From assembly GCA_944321165.1 (NCBI GenBank), contig CALUKE010000015.1, positions 1 to 56,629 of the forward strand: a stretch of 56,629 bases of DNA, written 5' to 3'. Shown in pieces: positions 27,944 through 38,208 of this stretch; position 1 is the first letter of the stretch; every line of letters begins with the position of its first letter. A program made the translations under genes and the position numbers. This DNA is from an uncultured Odoribacter sp. GTDB lineage: Bacteria; Bacteroidota; Bacteroidia; Bacteroidales; Marinifilaceae. The notes beneath the pieces were generated by a model, which did not search any database, was not told the DNA's origin, and saw nothing but the letters and a program-made list of their open reading frames with translations.

Positions 27944-28744
27944 ATGAAATTGAAATATTTATTTGTAATAATTTGTTTTGAATGGATATATGGCTGTTCT
28001 GCCGATTATATGTCTTTTCATGGAACAGACCGAATTCAGTTTAAAACTACTGCGAATGAGGTGTATACATTTGCATATTTCCCTGAAGAACGGCAAAAGG
28101 ATACATTGAATATAAAAATTGTAACTGTAGGGGAGGTGACCGATTATCCTCGAGAAATATTGTTTGAACAAGTAATGGAGGAGTGGAAATATATTTATGA
28201 TGCAGTAGATACGACTAAAGTTATAGATTCTACATGGGTTGAGATGGAGCATCCTGCGAAAGAAGGAGTGCATTTTGAAATGTTGGGAGGTCGTGATAAA
28301 TGGATCTTGCCTGCTAATAAAAATGTATTTGATTTGCAATTGATTGTTATGCGCCAAGATGTTGATCTACAGAAAAATGCAAGAAAATTGACTTTGAAGT
28401 TATTACCTTCTAAAGATTTTGAAACAGGCGAGCCGGCCAAGTTGAAAAAAACGGTGATCATTTCCGATAAATTAGAGCGTCCAACAAGATGGAGAGAAAG
28501 TTCTTATGAAGTGCAGACCTATTTAGGGGCTTGGTCTCAGGTGAAACATCGTTTTTTAATAGAGGTGACTGGGCAGAAATGGGATAATGATTTTCTTTAT
28601 TATATTTTGTATGATTTTAATGCTGATTTAGAGAGGGAATATTATCTGATGAAAACAAAAAAAGCACTGGAGAGTTATAATGCCGATCCTGCAAACAATC
28701 CACCATTGAAAGATGAGTTCGGTAATAAAGTTGTATTCCCTTAA
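27944..28744 (+). CDS. DUF4843 lipoprotein, module B
   Basis: The protein has 266 residues, 40 longer than its module A counterpart. A short signal with Cys at about 18 (WIYGC) leads into YMSFHGTDRIQFKTTANEVYTF. VIISDKLERPTRWRESSYEVQTYLGAWSQVKHRF aligns with the RPDWW...YLGTYSEAKYT motif of module A. The function is unknown; it is probably an accessory surface lipoprotein. Confidence 0.8.
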   Translation: MKLKYLFVIICFEWIYGCSADYMSFHGTDRIQFKTTANEVYTFAYFPEERQKDTLNIKIVTVGEVTDYPREILFEQVMEEWKYIYDAVDTTKVIDSTWVEMEHPAKEGVHFEMLGGRDKWILPANKNVFDLQLIVMRQDVDLQKNARKLTLKLLPSKDFETGEPAKLKKTVIISDKLERPTRWRESSYEVQTYLGAWSQVKHRFLIEVTGQKWDNDFLYYILYDFNADLEREYYLMKTKKALESYNADPANNPPLKDEFGNKVVFP

Positions 28745-28756
28745 AATGAATAGATT

Positions 28757-30298
28757 ATGAAGACGATATTAATATTATTGATAGTATTTTTTTACATGTG
28801 TTCATGTTATGATGATAAAGGAAATTATGATTATCACCAACTGAACCCGGCAGAAGTTATAGGTATCGATACTGCTTATCGTTGTTTTTTGTTAAGTCGA
28901 CTGGTAATTAGTCCACAAATTAATTCTTTACATGCAAATAAAGGGTATTCTTGTATGTGGCTGTGTTATAAAAATACAAAAGATGGTATAGATACTTTGT
29001 CTTGTGAGAAGGATTTGGATTATGAGTTAACGATGGATCCGGCAGTGTATACCTTGGTATTTTCTTATCAAGATAATGAATCTGGGGTAACCAAATATAT
29101 TTCATCTAAGTTGACAGTTGAATCTGAATATTCTCGAGGCTGGTATGTCATGAAAGAAAAGAATACCCATACGGATCTTGATTTTTTTTCTGATGCTTTG
29201 AAAAGTGAAGATTTGATGTTGAAATTACATGGGCAAAGTTTAATGGGATCTCCTCAATGTTTGGGATTGATAGAAGAATATAATTGGTTGAATGAAGGAA
29301 CCGGAGAACTGGAACAATGGAATATGTGTTTTGCCTTGCTATCGGAACAAGATTTACGTGTCGTCAGAATCCGTGATTTGAAAATTTTAGGTGATTTTAA
29401 TTCGTTGTTTTATGAAGCTCAATCCATTTGTAGACCTGAAAAGTGGTTCGGTTGGGATGGTGGAAATGCATTTATTAATAATGGGAAAGTGTTTACGATT
29501 AATACTCGGTTGGGGGTTTTGGGCTCTGCCAGATTTTCATATGAAAAAGAGGGTGACTATGATTTGGCTCCGGTCATGACTAAAAAAAGTCAATTGTGTG
29601 CCTTATTGTTTGATAAAAGATCTGGAAAATTCTGTACGGTGACTCAGGGGGATCATAAAATAATTTATTTAGAAAGTGATGAACATTCAGTTTGTCCGGC
29701 AAGTTATCCGGATATGAGACCTATTTATGCGGGTCTTCTCGACGAGGGAAGTATGTGGGATGCAGGAAAAGGATATGTGGTTATGGAAAAATTGGACGGA
29801 AGTAAACGTGTCATCTTATATTTTGATTTGGTTTGTTTGGACAATACAGGTTGGGCCGGAACTGATGCATTTAAAAATAGGATAATGGAAATGAAAGAGA
29901 TTACAGAAGATATGAAGCTTTCGAAGGCAGAATGTTTTGGAATGAATAGGACTTCTAAATTACTCTATTTCTCTTTGGGAGATAAATTATATTATTATGA
30001 TTTGGAAAATAAACGAGAACAAGAAGTGAAAAGATTGGGGGGGGATGTTGCGATACCGGCAGGTGAGCATATTGTGATGATAAAGCATATTATTTTTGAT
30101 AATAGTTATAGCGCTCCGGACGAATATGTCAATAAGCTGGCAGTTGCAACAAGCAATGGAGAATACTATAAATTATATTTATTTGAACTTGTTTCTGATC
30201 AATTAAAAGAGCAGCCGTTGGTTTTTGAAGGGACTGGAATTCCGAGGGAAATTGTATATATGAGTTCAGAAATGGGAAATGCTTATTGGGCTTACTGA
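28757..30298 (+). CDS. PKD-like family lipoprotein, module B
   Basis: The protein has 513 residues with lipobox YMCSC followed by YDDKGNYDYHQLN, an opening shared by many PKD-like SusCD-linked lipoproteins. An Ig/PKD-like domain at about 45-115 is followed by a long beta-rich region; SRGWYVMKEKNTHTD corresponds to ARSWLVLSEENGKS in module A. Its TGA stop overlaps the ATG of the thioredoxin gene by one base (TGATG), so the two are translationally coupled. Confidence 0.8.
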   Translation: MKTILILLIVFFYMCSCYDDKGNYDYHQLNPAEVIGIDTAYRCFLLSRLVISPQINSLHANKGYSCMWLCYKNTKDGIDTLSCEKDLDYELTMDPAVYTLVFSYQDNESGVTKYISSKLTVESEYSRGWYVMKEKNTHTDLDFFSDALKSEDLMLKLHGQSLMGSPQCLGLIEEYNWLNEGTGELEQWNMCFALLSEQDLRVVRIRDLKILGDFNSLFYEAQSICRPEKWFGWDGGNAFINNGKVFTINTRLGVLGSARFSYEKEGDYDLAPVMTKKSQLCALLFDKRSGKFCTVTQGDHKIIYLESDEHSVCPASYPDMRPIYAGLLDEGSMWDAGKGYVVMEKLDGSKRVILYFDLVCLDNTGWAGTDAFKNRIMEMKEITEDMKLSKAECFGMNRTSKLLYFSLGDKLYYYDLENKREQEVKRLGGDVAIPAGEHIVMIKHIIFDNSYSAPDEYVNKLAVATSNGEYYKLYLFELVSDQLKEQPLVFEGTGIPREIVYMSSEMGNAYWAY

Positions 30299-31629
30299 TG
30301 AAAGGATTGGTTTTATTTGGAGTGATCTGTTGTTTGTGGTCGACTTCCATACAGGCGGAAAATTATGCCGTGATAAAAGGGGTTGTAAAGGGGAAATATA
30401 GACCGCAGGAGATACAACTTATGAAGGTGGAATACGGAGTTCCGGTAAAATATGCCGGAACTACCATTGCTCCGAATGGTAGTTTTGCTTTTATGTATCA
30501 GCCTGATAAATATGAATTTTGCTATCTGTATGATGGAGAAAATTATTATCGTTTTTATATAAAAGCTGGATGTACGATTGAGTTAGTTTTATCAGACGGT
30601 ATCTGTCATTGTTTGGGACAACCTGATGTAGAAAATCATTTGTTGGAAGAGTGGAACCAACTGTTGAGTACATTAAATGGAGTGGAGGCATATGCAGATT
30701 TTTTTCCTGTATTCGATTCTTTACGTTCTACTGCAGATGAGTGGTTGGATAATCAGAAGAATGTAGCTTTTAAAAAAGAATTAGAAAAAATTGTAAGCGT
30801 GGATTTATTAAACAGTTTTATAAATTATCTTTCACATTATCAGCAAAAATATGAATCAGAAGAACGACAATCTGCTTATTATCAAGAAATCATGCATTAT
30901 TTCCCGATCTCTGATACAAGTTTATTACAACAACCTTATGGGATAGAATTATTGCAGAAATATTTTTCTTATAAGAGTATTTTTGTCATGCGCGATAAAG
31001 AATATTCTTTGGAACAAAGGTTAGCAGAAATACCTTCAGATTTATTGAAAGCTGAATATGTTATTTGTCAGGCAGATGTGAGCGATTACGAACATTTTAT
31101 GGCTTATGAAAGGAAGTATTTCCCTATATTGCAAACGGATGCACAACGTTTTAGATTTCAGCATCTGCCAGAGAGACCTTATTCTAAAGTGAAAGCAGGA
31201 GAACGTGCGCCTAATTTTATTTATCGGGATACTTCGGGAAATTATAAGTCTGTTGCGGATTTTAAAGGGAAATACAAGTATATTGATATATGGGCCACTT
31301 GGTGCGCTCCTTGTAAGACAGAGATTCCCTATTTAAGAGAATTGGAAAAAGAATTTGCTTCACAAGAGATTGTATTTATTAGCATATCAATAGATAAAAA
31401 TCAAAATAAATGGAAAAATTTTGTACGGGATCAGAAGTTAGGCGGTATACAATTATGGGCAGGCGATTGGGATTCTTTGCCGGAAGAATTACAAATAGGT
31501 AGTGTCCCTCGTTTTATGTTGATAGATGGAGAAGGATGTTGGGTAGATACCAACGTGGTGCGCCCTTCGAATCCTGAATTGAAAAAGTTACTGAAAAAAT
31601 TATTGAGTAAGTCGGTAAATGGTAAATGA
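30298..31629 (+). CDS. TlpA-like thioredoxin-family protein, module B
   Basis: The protein has 443 residues from the ATG at 30298; the frame extends to a TTG at 30286, but the overlapping TGATG favours the ATG. A signal peptide (about 1-20, SIQA) leads to a DUF4369-like beta region, a helical middle and a TlpA/AhpC-type thioredoxin domain with the active site WATWCAPC (332-339) and a cis-Pro segment GSVPRFMLID. It is probably a periplasmic or outer-membrane-facing thiol reductase. Module A has no counterpart, which makes it a distinguishing part of module B. Confidence 0.9.
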   Translation: MKGLVLFGVICCLWSTSIQAENYAVIKGVVKGKYRPQEIQLMKVEYGVPVKYAGTTIAPNGSFAFMYQPDKYEFCYLYDGENYYRFYIKAGCTIELVLSDGICHCLGQPDVENHLLEEWNQLLSTLNGVEAYADFFPVFDSLRSTADEWLDNQKNVAFKKELEKIVSVDLLNSFINYLSHYQQKYESEERQSAYYQEIMHYFPISDTSLLQQPYGIELLQKYFSYKSIFVMRDKEYSLEQRLAEIPSDLLKAEYVICQADVSDYEHFMAYERKYFPILQTDAQRFRFQHLPERPYSKVKAGERAPNFIYRDTSGNYKSVADFKGKYKYIDIWATWCAPCKTEIPYLRELEKEFASQEIVFISISIDKNQNKWKNFVRDQKLGGIQLWAGDWDSLPEELQIGSVPRFMLIDGEGCWVDTNVVRPSNPELKKLLKKLLSKSVNGK

Positions 31630-31726
31630 ATGGAACTTACAAAAAAGAAAATCCTTATTTCGCAAGTTTTCAGAAGGTTTGCCTGTTAGTAACTTTTTTT
31701 TGAGAAATATTCTTGAAACTCCTTGT

Positions 31727-31763
31727 CCCACTTGATTTTTCGAAATTGAGTGGGATTATTTTT
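31727..31763 (+). terminator. Terminator after module B
   Basis: TCCCACT (31727-31733) pairs with AGTGGGA (31749-31755), with further weak pairing inside (TTTCGAAA), followed by TTATTTTT. It insulates the ribosomal operon from the accessory block. Confidence 0.85.
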
Positions 31764-31838
31764 GGAAAAGTCCGAGAGAAAGATGGAGGGTAACTTTCTG
31801 ACAATCTTGTCTTTTTTCTGAAAAAAGTAGTAGGAACA

Positions 31839-31870
31839 TTTGGTATATCGGAAAAAGCTCACTACATTTG
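31839..31870 (+). promoter_or_regulatory. Consensus promoter of the str-S10-spc-alpha block
   Basis: TTTG (31839-31842), exactly 20 bases, TACATTTG (31863-31870): a full match to the Bacteroidota primary-sigma consensus. Transcription would begin about 31876, some 40 bases before rpsL. It also shows that the ATG at 31840 cannot be the rpsL start. Confidence 0.9.
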
Positions 31871-31917
31871 CACTCCATTTTGGAGAAAAGTATAATAAAT
31901 TTAAAAGAGTACTTGTA

Positions 31918-32322
31918 ATGCCTACTATTCAACAGTTAGTAAGAAAAGGAAGAGTAAAGATCGAGGACAAAAGTAAAGCTCCTGCTTTAGATTCTTGTCC
32001 GCAGAGAAGAGGAGTTTGTGTACGTGTTTACACAACGACTCCGAAAAAACCGAACTCAGCGATGAGAAAGGTTGCACGTGTTAGATTGACGAACGGAAAG
32101 GAAGTGAATGCTTATATTCCGGGAGAGGGACATAATTTGCAGGAACACTCCATCGTGTTGATCCGTGGTGGTCGTGTGAAAGACCTGCCGGGTGTTCGTT
32201 ATCACTTGGTTCGTGGGACTTTGGACGCTGCCGGAGTAACGGGACGTTGCCAAGGTCGTTCTAAATACGGTGCGAAGAGACCGAAGCCGGGTCAGGCTGC
32301 TCCAGCTAAAGGCAAAAAGTAA
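31918..32322 (+). CDS. rpsL: 30S ribosomal protein uS12
   Basis: The protein has 134 residues, starting [12 protein letters not shown]. uS12 lies at the decoding centre. TTPKKPNSA and [13 protein letters not shown] carry the lysines whose change gives streptomycin resistance in other bacteria; both are wild-type here. An in-frame ATG 78 bases upstream is rejected because it overlaps the promoter. First gene of the ribosomal block. Confidence 0.98.
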   Translation: MPTIQQLVRKGRVKIEDKSKAPALDSCPQRRGVCVRVYTTTPKKPNSAMRKVARVRLTNGKEVNAYIPGEGHNLQEHSIVLIRGGRVKDLPGVRYHLVRGTLDAAGVTGRCQGRSKYGAKRPKPGQAAPAKGKK

Positions 32323-32449
32323 AAAAGAGTGATTAACAGGAATTATGTTTATGAAGCGTTCCCGAAAAACAGTTGAGTAAATGGTTGGGAAACCGTTGAA
32401 GACCAAATAAAAGGGCAGCTTGACGAACAAATTCGTAAACGAAAAAGCA

Positions 32450-32929
32450 ATGAGAAAAACTAAACCCAAGAAGAGAATCCTGTTACCGGATCCAAAATTC
32501 AACGATACGCTGGTGACGAGGTTTGTTAACGACCTGATGGTGGACGGTAAAAAGACTGTTGCGTTCAAAATCTTTTATGACGCGCTGGATATCGTTGAGG
32601 AAAAAATGGCAAAAAAAGAAGAGAAATCTGCTCTGGAAATCTGGAAGCAGGCATTGGAAAACATTACTCCCCAGGTGGAGGTAAAAAGCCGTCGTGTCGG
32701 CGGAGCTACTTTCCAGGTGCCTACGGAAATTAATCCGGCCCGTAAAAGAGCAATCTCTGTTAAAAATATGATTCTTTACTCCCGCAAGAGAAGCGGACAC
32801 AGCATGGCTGAAAAACTTTCTGCTGAAATTATGGCTGCCTACAAAGAAGAGGGTGCTGCTTTCAAAAAGAAAGAGGATACCCACCGTATGGCTGAAGCTA
32901 ACCGGGCATTTGCACATTTCAGATTTTAA
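32450..32929 (+). CDS. rpsG: 30S ribosomal protein uS7
   Basis: The protein has 159 residues from the ATG at 32450 (MRKTKPKKR), the usual family start; an ATG at 32420 would add ten residues not seen in relatives. uS7 organises the 3' head domain of 16S rRNA near the exit site. A 127-base gap separates it from rpsL, longer than most gaps in the block, with no gene in it. Confidence 0.98.
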   Translation: MRKTKPKKRILLPDPKFNDTLVTRFVNDLMVDGKKTVAFKIFYDALDIVEEKMAKKEEKSALEIWKQALENITPQVEVKSRRVGGATFQVPTEINPARKRAISVKNMILYSRKRSGHSMAEKLSAEIMAAYKEEGAAFKKKEDTHRMAEANRAFAHFRF

Positions 32930-32952
32930 TTTAGAAGGAGTAGAAACAACCA

Positions 32953-35055
32953 ATGGCTAAGAGAGATTTACATTACACTAGAAATATCGGTATCATGGCT
33001 CATATCGATGCCGGTAAAACAACGACTACTGAACGAATTCTGTATTTCACAGGAGTAAACCATAAGATCGGGGAAACGCATGATGGAACCGCGACGATGG
33101 ACTGGATGGTACAGGAACAGGAGAGAGGTATTACCATTACTTCTGCAGCAACAACCTGCTACTGGAAATATCAGGATCACGATTATAAAATCAATATTAT
33201 TGACACCCCGGGACACGTAGACTTCACGGTAGAAGTGGAACGTTCTTTGCGTGTGTTGGACGGTGCTGTCGCACTGTTCTGTGCAGTGGGAGGTGTTGAA
33301 GCCCAGTCTGAAACCGTATGGCGTCAGGCTAACAAATATGGTGTTCCGAGAATTGCTTTCGTAAATAAAATGGACCGTTCCGGTGCAGATTTCTTCAAGG
33401 CAGTTCGTGAAATCAAAGAGAAATTAGGTGCAAATCCGGTGCCTTTGGTTTTACCTATCGGAGCAGAAGAAAATTATCAGGGAATTGTGGACCTGGTGGA
33501 AATGAAAGCTTATGTTTGGGAAAACGGAGCGTTGGAACCGACCATAAAGGAAATCCCTGAAAACATGATGGCCGAAGCACAGGAATGGAGAGAGAAGCTG
33601 GTGGAAGCTGCGGCCGTACAGGATGAGGCTTTGATGGAACGTTTCTTTGAAGATCCGGATTCCATTACGGTGGAGGATTTGAAGAGTGTGATTCGTAAAG
33701 CGGTAATCGCTATGGACTTCTGTCCGGTTATGTGCGGTTCTTCTTTCAAGAATAAAGGAGTGCAGAATCTGTTGGATGCTGTGATCGCTTATCTGCCGAA
33801 TCCTCTGGATATTCCGAACAGCAAAGGAACTGATCCCCGTACCGGGGAAGAGGTGCACTTCCCCGTTGATCCGGAAGCTCCGCTGTCCGCATTGGCCTTT
33901 AAGATCGCAACCGATCCTTTCGTTGGCCGTTTGTGTTATACCCGTATTTATTCCGGAAAGATCGAAGCCGGTTCATATGTATACAATCCTCGTACAGATA
34001 AGAAAGAGCGTATTTCCCGTCTGTTCCAGATGCACTCCAACAAACAAATGCCGAAGGATATGCTGGAGGCCGGTGATATCTGTGCCTGCGTAGGTTTTAA
34101 GGATATTCGTACCGGAGATACTCTCTGTTCTGAAGAGCAGCCGATTGTGCTGGAAAGCATGACTTTCCCGGAACCTGTGATCGGTATTGCCATTGAACCG
34201 TTGACTCAGAAAGATACGGATAAATTAGGTCTGGCTTTGGCTAAGTTGGCTGAAGAGGACCCGACTTTCCGGGTGAAGACTGATGAAGACTCCGGCCAGA
34301 CCGTGATCAGCGGTATGGGTGAGCTTCACTTGGATATTATCCTGGACCGTCTGCGTCGTGAATTTAAGGTAGAATGTAATCAGGGTGCTCCGCAGGTATC
34401 TTATAAGGAAGCCATTACAGCTCCGGTTGACCATCGTCACGTATTTAAGAAACAGTCCGGTGGTCGTGGTAAATTTGCGGATATCATCTTCCGGATGGAA
34501 CCGGCTGAAGAAGGCAAAGACGGCCTGACTTTTGTAAATGAAGTAAAAGGTGGTAATATTCCGAAAGAGTTTATCCCCTCTGTTGAGAAAGGATTTAAAG
34601 AGGCTATGCAGAGCGGTGTATTGGCCGGTTATGCTTTGGAATCCCTGAAGATCACTTTGGTCGACGGTTCTTTCCACCCGGTAGACTCTGATGCCCTTTC
34701 TTTCGAAATGGCTGCAAAACTCGGTTATAAGGAGGCTGCACAGAAAGCGAAACCGGTATTGCTGGAGCCGATCATGAAACTGGAAGTGGTTACGCCGGAA
34801 GATTTTATGGGAGATATCATTGCTGACCTGAACCGTCGTCGGGGACAGGTAGAATCGATGGATTCCCGAACCGGTGCACGGGTGATTACCGCAAAGGTTC
34901 CTCTGGCAGAACAGTTCGGTTATGTAACTGTGTTGAGAACCCTTTCTTCCGGACGGGCAAGTTCTTCTATGGAGTTTGATCACTATGCTGAAGTTCCGAA
35001 GAATATTGCGAAGGAAGTAGTTGAAAAAGCGAACGGAAGAGTGGATTTGATTTAA
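32953..35055 (+). CDS. fusA: Translation elongation factor G
   Basis: The 700-residue GTPase drives translocation on the ribosome. GTP-binding motifs are visible: [13 protein letters not shown] (16-28), [16 protein letters not shown] and NKMD. The C-terminal domains IV-V include [17 protein letters not shown] and [26 protein letters not shown] (32933-32940) lies 12 bases before the ATG, one of few clear Shine-Dalgarno-like runs here. No EF-Tu gene follows, as is usual in Bacteroidota. Confidence 0.98.
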   Translation: MAKRDLHYTRNIGIMAHIDAGKTTTTERILYFTGVNHKIGETHDGTATMDWMVQEQERGITITSAATTCYWKYQDHDYKINIIDTPGHVDFTVEVERSLRVLDGAVALFCAVGGVEAQSETVWRQANKYGVPRIAFVNKMDRSGADFFKAVREIKEKLGANPVPLVLPIGAEENYQGIVDLVEMKAYVWENGALEPTIKEIPENMMAEAQEWREKLVEAAAVQDEALMERFFEDPDSITVEDLKSVIRKAVIAMDFCPVMCGSSFKNKGVQNLLDAVIAYLPNPLDIPNSKGTDPRTGEEVHFPVDPEAPLSALAFKIATDPFVGRLCYTRIYSGKIEAGSYVYNPRTDKKERISRLFQMHSNKQMPKDMLEAGDICACVGFKDIRTGDTLCSEEQPIVLESMTFPEPVIGIAIEPLTQKDTDKLGLALAKLAEEDPTFRVKTDEDSGQTVISGMGELHLDIILDRLRREFKVECNQGAPQVSYKEAITAPVDHRHVFKKQSGGRGKFADIIFRMEPAEEGKDGLTFVNEVKGGNIPKEFIPSVEKGFKEAMQSGVLAGYALESLKITLVDGSFHPVDSDALSFEMAAKLGYKEAAQKAKPVLLEPIMKLEVVTPEDFMGDIIADLNRRRGQVESMDSRTGARVITAKVPLAEQFGYVTVLRTLSSGRASSSMEFDHYAEVPKNIAKEVVEKANGRVDLI

Positions 35056-35061
35056 AAATTT

Positions 35062-35116
35062 TAGATTGTAAATTTTGAATCGGACTACCGGTTTGAAATT
35101 TACAATTTACAATCTA
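35062..35116. repeat. Intergenic palindrome between fusA and rpsJ
   Basis: TAGATTGTAAATT (35062-35074) is the exact reverse complement of AATTTACAATCTA (35104-35116), 29 bases apart. It is one of several related AT-rich palindromes in the ribosomal block. Confidence 0.8.
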
Positions 35117-35131
35117 CAATAATTAAAAAAC

Positions 35132-35437
35132 ATGAGCCAAAAAATCAGAATTAAGTTAAAATCTTACGATCACAACTTGGTAGACAAGTCGGCTGAAAAG
35201 ATTGTTAAGACAGTGAAGGCTACGGGTGCAGTGGTAAGCGGACCGATTCCACTTCCTACTCACAAGGGCGTATTTACTGTTAACCGCTCTACTTTTGTAA
35301 ACAAGAAGAGCCGTGAACAATTTTTATTGTGTACTTTCAAAAGGCTGATTGATATCTATAGTTCTACTACAGGTACCATCGATGCGCTGATGAAACTTGA
35401 ATTACCCAGTGGTGTTGAAGTAGAGATTAAAGTGTAG
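35132..35437 (+). CDS. rpsJ: 30S ribosomal protein uS10
   Basis: The protein has 101 residues, full length. It carries the [18 protein letters not shown] loop and the C-terminal [11 protein letters not shown] typical of uS10, which sits in the 30S head and, in other bacteria, also binds NusB in antitermination. It opens the S10 portion of the block after a 76-base gap holding a palindrome. Confidence 0.98.
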   Translation: MSQKIRIKLKSYDHNLVDKSAEKIVKTVKATGAVVSGPIPLPTHKGVFTVNRSTFVNKKSREQFLLCTFKRLIDIYSSTTGTIDALMKLELPSGVEVEIKV

Positions 35438-35491
35438 TTAACGGCGAAACCCTATGTCGTTAAAATGAAGAATTAACCTATTAAAAAAGAA

Positions 35492-36115
35492 ATGAAATTA
35501 CCAGGTTTAATTGGAAAAAAAGTCGGAATGACTTCCGTTTTCAGTGTTGAGGGGAAAAGTATCCCATGCACTGTTATTGAATGCGGTCCATGTGTCGTAA
35601 CTCAGGTGAAAACCCTTGAAAAAGACGGTTACGAAGCACTTCAGTTGGGGTTTGATGAAAAGAAAGAAAAACACACAACGAAGCAGCTAAGTGGACATTT
35701 TAAGAAAGCAGGCACGACTCCGAAACGTAAACTCGTTGAGTTTGCAGGTTTTGCCGAAGAACACAAGTTGGGCGATGTCATTGACGTAACAATGTTGCAG
35801 AATGTTGCTTACGTGGATATCGTTGGTACCTCTAAAGGAAAAGGTTATCAGGGCGTTGTGAAACGTCATGGTTTCGGTGGAGTAGGACAGACTACTCACG
35901 GTCAGCACAATCGTACCCGTAAGCCGGGATCTATCGGAGCATGTTCTACTCCGGCCCGTGTTTTCAAAGGAATGCGTATGGGTGGCCGTATGGGCGGTGA
36001 CAGAGTTACTGTAGAGAACTTGGAAGTTTTGAAGGTAATTCCTGAAAATAATTTGTTGTTGGTGAAGGGATCTGTTCCCGGATCTAAAGGTTCATACGTA
36101 ATTATTCAGAAATAA
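35492..36115 (+). CDS. rplC: 50S ribosomal protein uL3
   Basis: The protein has 207 residues, starting [23 protein letters not shown]-type extension residues near 128-160 ([24 protein letters not shown]) reach toward the peptidyl transferase centre. The stop codon shares one base with the rplD start (TAATG), giving translational coupling. Confidence 0.98.
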   Translation: MKLPGLIGKKVGMTSVFSVEGKSIPCTVIECGPCVVTQVKTLEKDGYEALQLGFDEKKEKHTTKQLSGHFKKAGTTPKRKLVEFAGFAEEHKLGDVIDVTMLQNVAYVDIVGTSKGKGYQGVVKRHGFGGVGQTTHGQHNRTRKPGSIGACSTPARVFKGMRMGGRMGGDRVTVENLEVLKVIPENNLLLVKGSVPGSKGSYVIIQK

Positions 36116-36750
36116 TGGAGTTAAGTGTACTAAACATTGCTGGTCAGGAAACCGGCAGAAAAATAGTGTTGGATGACGCTATTTTTGGAATTCAGCCTAA
36201 CGAACACGCTATTTATCTTGACGTAAAACAGTTCCTGGCAAATAATCGGCAGGGAACTCACAAGTCAAAACAGCGGAATGAAGTTTCTGGTAGTACCAAA
36301 AAGTTGAAAAAACAGAAAGGTACGGGAGGTGCTCGTGCAGGTAGTATTAAGAACCCTGAGTTCAGAGGAGGTGGTCGAGTTTTTGGTCCGGTGCCAAGAG
36401 ATTACAGCTTCAAACTGAACAAGAAATTGAAAAAATTGGCTCGTAAGTCAGCTTTGGCTGTAAAAGCAAGTGCTAATGCTGTAAAAGTCGTTGAAGACTT
36501 CACCTTCGAAGCTCCAAAAACCAAACAAATGGTGGCTCTGATGAATAATTTGCAGGTAAACAAAGGCCGTTTGTTGTTGGTATTGGGTAATGGCATGAAT
36601 GAAAATGTGCTTTTGTCTGCACGGAATTTGCAGAATGTGGAAGTGATGAGAGTAAGCGACATCGCAACTTACAACATTATGAAGGCAAAGAACCTTGTGC
36701 TTGTTGAAAGTTCTGTAGAGGGCCTTAACGAAATGTTCAATCTTAACTAA
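36115..36750 (+). CDS. rplD: 50S ribosomal protein uL4
   Basis: The protein has 211 residues. The extended loop that lines the exit tunnel is visible (GSTKKLKKQKGTGGARAGSIKNPEFRGGGRVFGP, about 60-95). In enterobacteria uL4 autoregulates the S10 operon; no matching leader is evident here. It overlaps rplC by one base and is followed by rplW after 11 bases. Confidence 0.98.
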   Translation: MELSVLNIAGQETGRKIVLDDAIFGIQPNEHAIYLDVKQFLANNRQGTHKSKQRNEVSGSTKKLKKQKGTGGARAGSIKNPEFRGGGRVFGPVPRDYSFKLNKKLKKLARKSALAVKASANAVKVVEDFTFEAPKTKQMVALMNNLQVNKGRLLLVLGNGMNENVLLSARNLQNVEVMRVSDIATYNIMKAKNLVLVESSVEGLNEMFNLN

Positions 36751-36761
36751 TTGAAGAAGAG

Positions 36762-37052
36762 ATGGAAATTATTATTAAGCCCGTTTTAACGGAAAAGATG
36801 ACGGCTCTCACCGATAAACAGCGGAAAGTCGCATTTATCGTGGCAAAAGAGGCAAATAAGATTGAGATAAAAAAAGCAGTTGAAGCAATGTACGGAGTAA
36901 ACGTATTGGCTGTAAATACCCAGCGTTATCAAGGAACGGCCAAATCCCGTTATACGAAGGCTGGTATGATTAACGGACGTACGAATTCGTTCAAGAAAGC
37001 AATTGTGACCTTAGCAGAAGGTGATAGTATTGATTTTTTTAGCAATATTTAA
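36762..37052 (+). CDS. rplW: 50S ribosomal protein uL23
   Basis: The protein has 96 residues, starting [14 protein letters not shown]. uL23 sits at the tunnel exit and docks trigger factor and [37 protein letters not shown] is the conserved RNA-binding half. Five bases separate it from rplB. Confidence 0.98.
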   Translation: MEIIIKPVLTEKMTALTDKQRKVAFIVAKEANKIEIKKAVEAMYGVNVLAVNTQRYQGTAKSRYTKAGMINGRTNSFKKAIVTLAEGDSIDFFSNI

Positions 37053-37057
37053 ATAAC

Positions 37058-37879
37058 ATGGCTGTAAGAAAATTAAATCCTGTAACCCCTGGTCAGAGAG
37101 GAAAAGTAGTGAATACTTTTGAACAGGTGACTACAGATAGACCTGAGAAATCATTGTTGAGACCGAACAGCAAAACCGGTGGACGTAACAACTCCGGTAA
37201 AATGACAATGAGATATATAGGTGGTGGTCATAAACACAAATACAGAGTAATCGACTTTAAACGGGATAAAGAAAATATTCCGGCAAAAGTGGCTACGATC
37301 GAATATGATCCGAACCGTAGTGCCCGTATTGCCCTGTTAGTGTATGCAGATGGAGAAAAACGGTATATTGTGGCTCCGATTGGATTGACGGTTGGTCAGA
37401 AAGTGGAGAGCGGAAAAGGAATCGCACCCGAAGTGGGAAATACGTTGTATCTGTCTGAAATTCCATTAGGTACAATCATACATAACATCGAGTTGCGTCC
37501 GGGACAGGGAGCTGTGATGGCTCGTAGTGCCGGTTCCTATGCTCAGTTGGTGGCAAGAGAAGGAAAATATGCTTCTATCAAGTTGCCTTCTGGTGAAGTG
37601 CGTATGATTCTTGTAACCTGTAAAGCGACTGTCGGTACCGTATCCAATCCGGATCATTCTTTGGAACGCTCCGGTAAAGCCGGACGTTCTCGGTGGTTGG
37701 GTCGTCGTCCGCGTGTTCGTGGTGTTGTGATGAACCCGGTTGATCACCCGATGGGTGGTGGTGAAGGTCGTGCTTCAGGAGGTCATCCGAGATCACGGAA
37801 AGGTCTGTTGGCTAAGGGTTATAAGACTCGTGCTCCGAAGAAGGATTCTACGAAGTATATTGTTGAAAGAAGGAAATAA
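37058..37879 (+). CDS. rplB: 50S ribosomal protein uL2
   Basis: The protein has 273 residues, full length. The N-terminal RNA-binding region and the C-terminal [24 protein letters not shown] motif, which lies near the peptidyl transferase centre and carries the conserved histidine, are both intact. Confidence 0.98.
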   Translation: MAVRKLNPVTPGQRGKVVNTFEQVTTDRPEKSLLRPNSKTGGRNNSGKMTMRYIGGGHKHKYRVIDFKRDKENIPAKVATIEYDPNRSARIALLVYADGEKRYIVAPIGLTVGQKVESGKGIAPEVGNTLYLSEIPLGTIIHNIELRPGQGAVMARSAGSYAQLVAREGKYASIKLPSGEVRMILVTCKATVGTVSNPDHSLERSGKAGRSRWLGRRPRVRGVVMNPVDHPMGGGEGRASGGHPRSRKGLLAKGYKTRAPKKDSTKYIVERRK

Positions 37880-37901
37880 TAACTGATTAAAACTTGATGT
37901 T

Positions 37902-38171
37902 ATGAGTCGTTCGTTAAAAAAAGGCCCGTTTATTGATGTAAAGCTGGAGAAAAGAATTCAGGCGATGAATGAGTCCAACAAGAAATCGGTTGTTAAGACC
38001 TGGGCTCGTTACTCCATGATCTCTCCGGATTTTGTAGGGCATACAGTAGCTGTACACAACGGTAATAAATTTATCCCAGTGTATGTGACTGAAAATATGG
38101 TCGGTCATAAATTGGGCGAATTTGCACCGACACGTACATTTAGAGGTCACGCTGATAAGAAGAAGAAATAA
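37902..38171 (+). CDS. rpsS: 30S ribosomal protein uS19
   Basis: The protein has 89 residues: [19 protein letters not shown] at the start, then [19 protein letters not shown] and [16 protein letters not shown]. uS19 forms the 30S head complex with uS13. It follows rplB by 22 bases. Confidence 0.98.
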   Translation: MSRSLKKGPFIDVKLEKRIQAMNESNKKSVVKTWARYSMISPDFVGHTVAVHNGNKFIPVYVTENMVGHKLGEFAPTRTFRGHADKKKK

Positions 38172-38208
38172 TAGCGTGCTTAAGTTAAACAAATGAAGAT
38201 TGTATAAA

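Noticed and set aside
31840..31917. N-terminal extension of rpsL by 26 codons
   Set aside because: It overlaps the consensus promoter, and the extension is absent from uS12 proteins.
34225..34983. 252-codon open frame antisense to fusA
   Set aside because: It lies wholly opposite a conserved part of EF-G and its translation resembles no known family; it is a by-product of codon bias.
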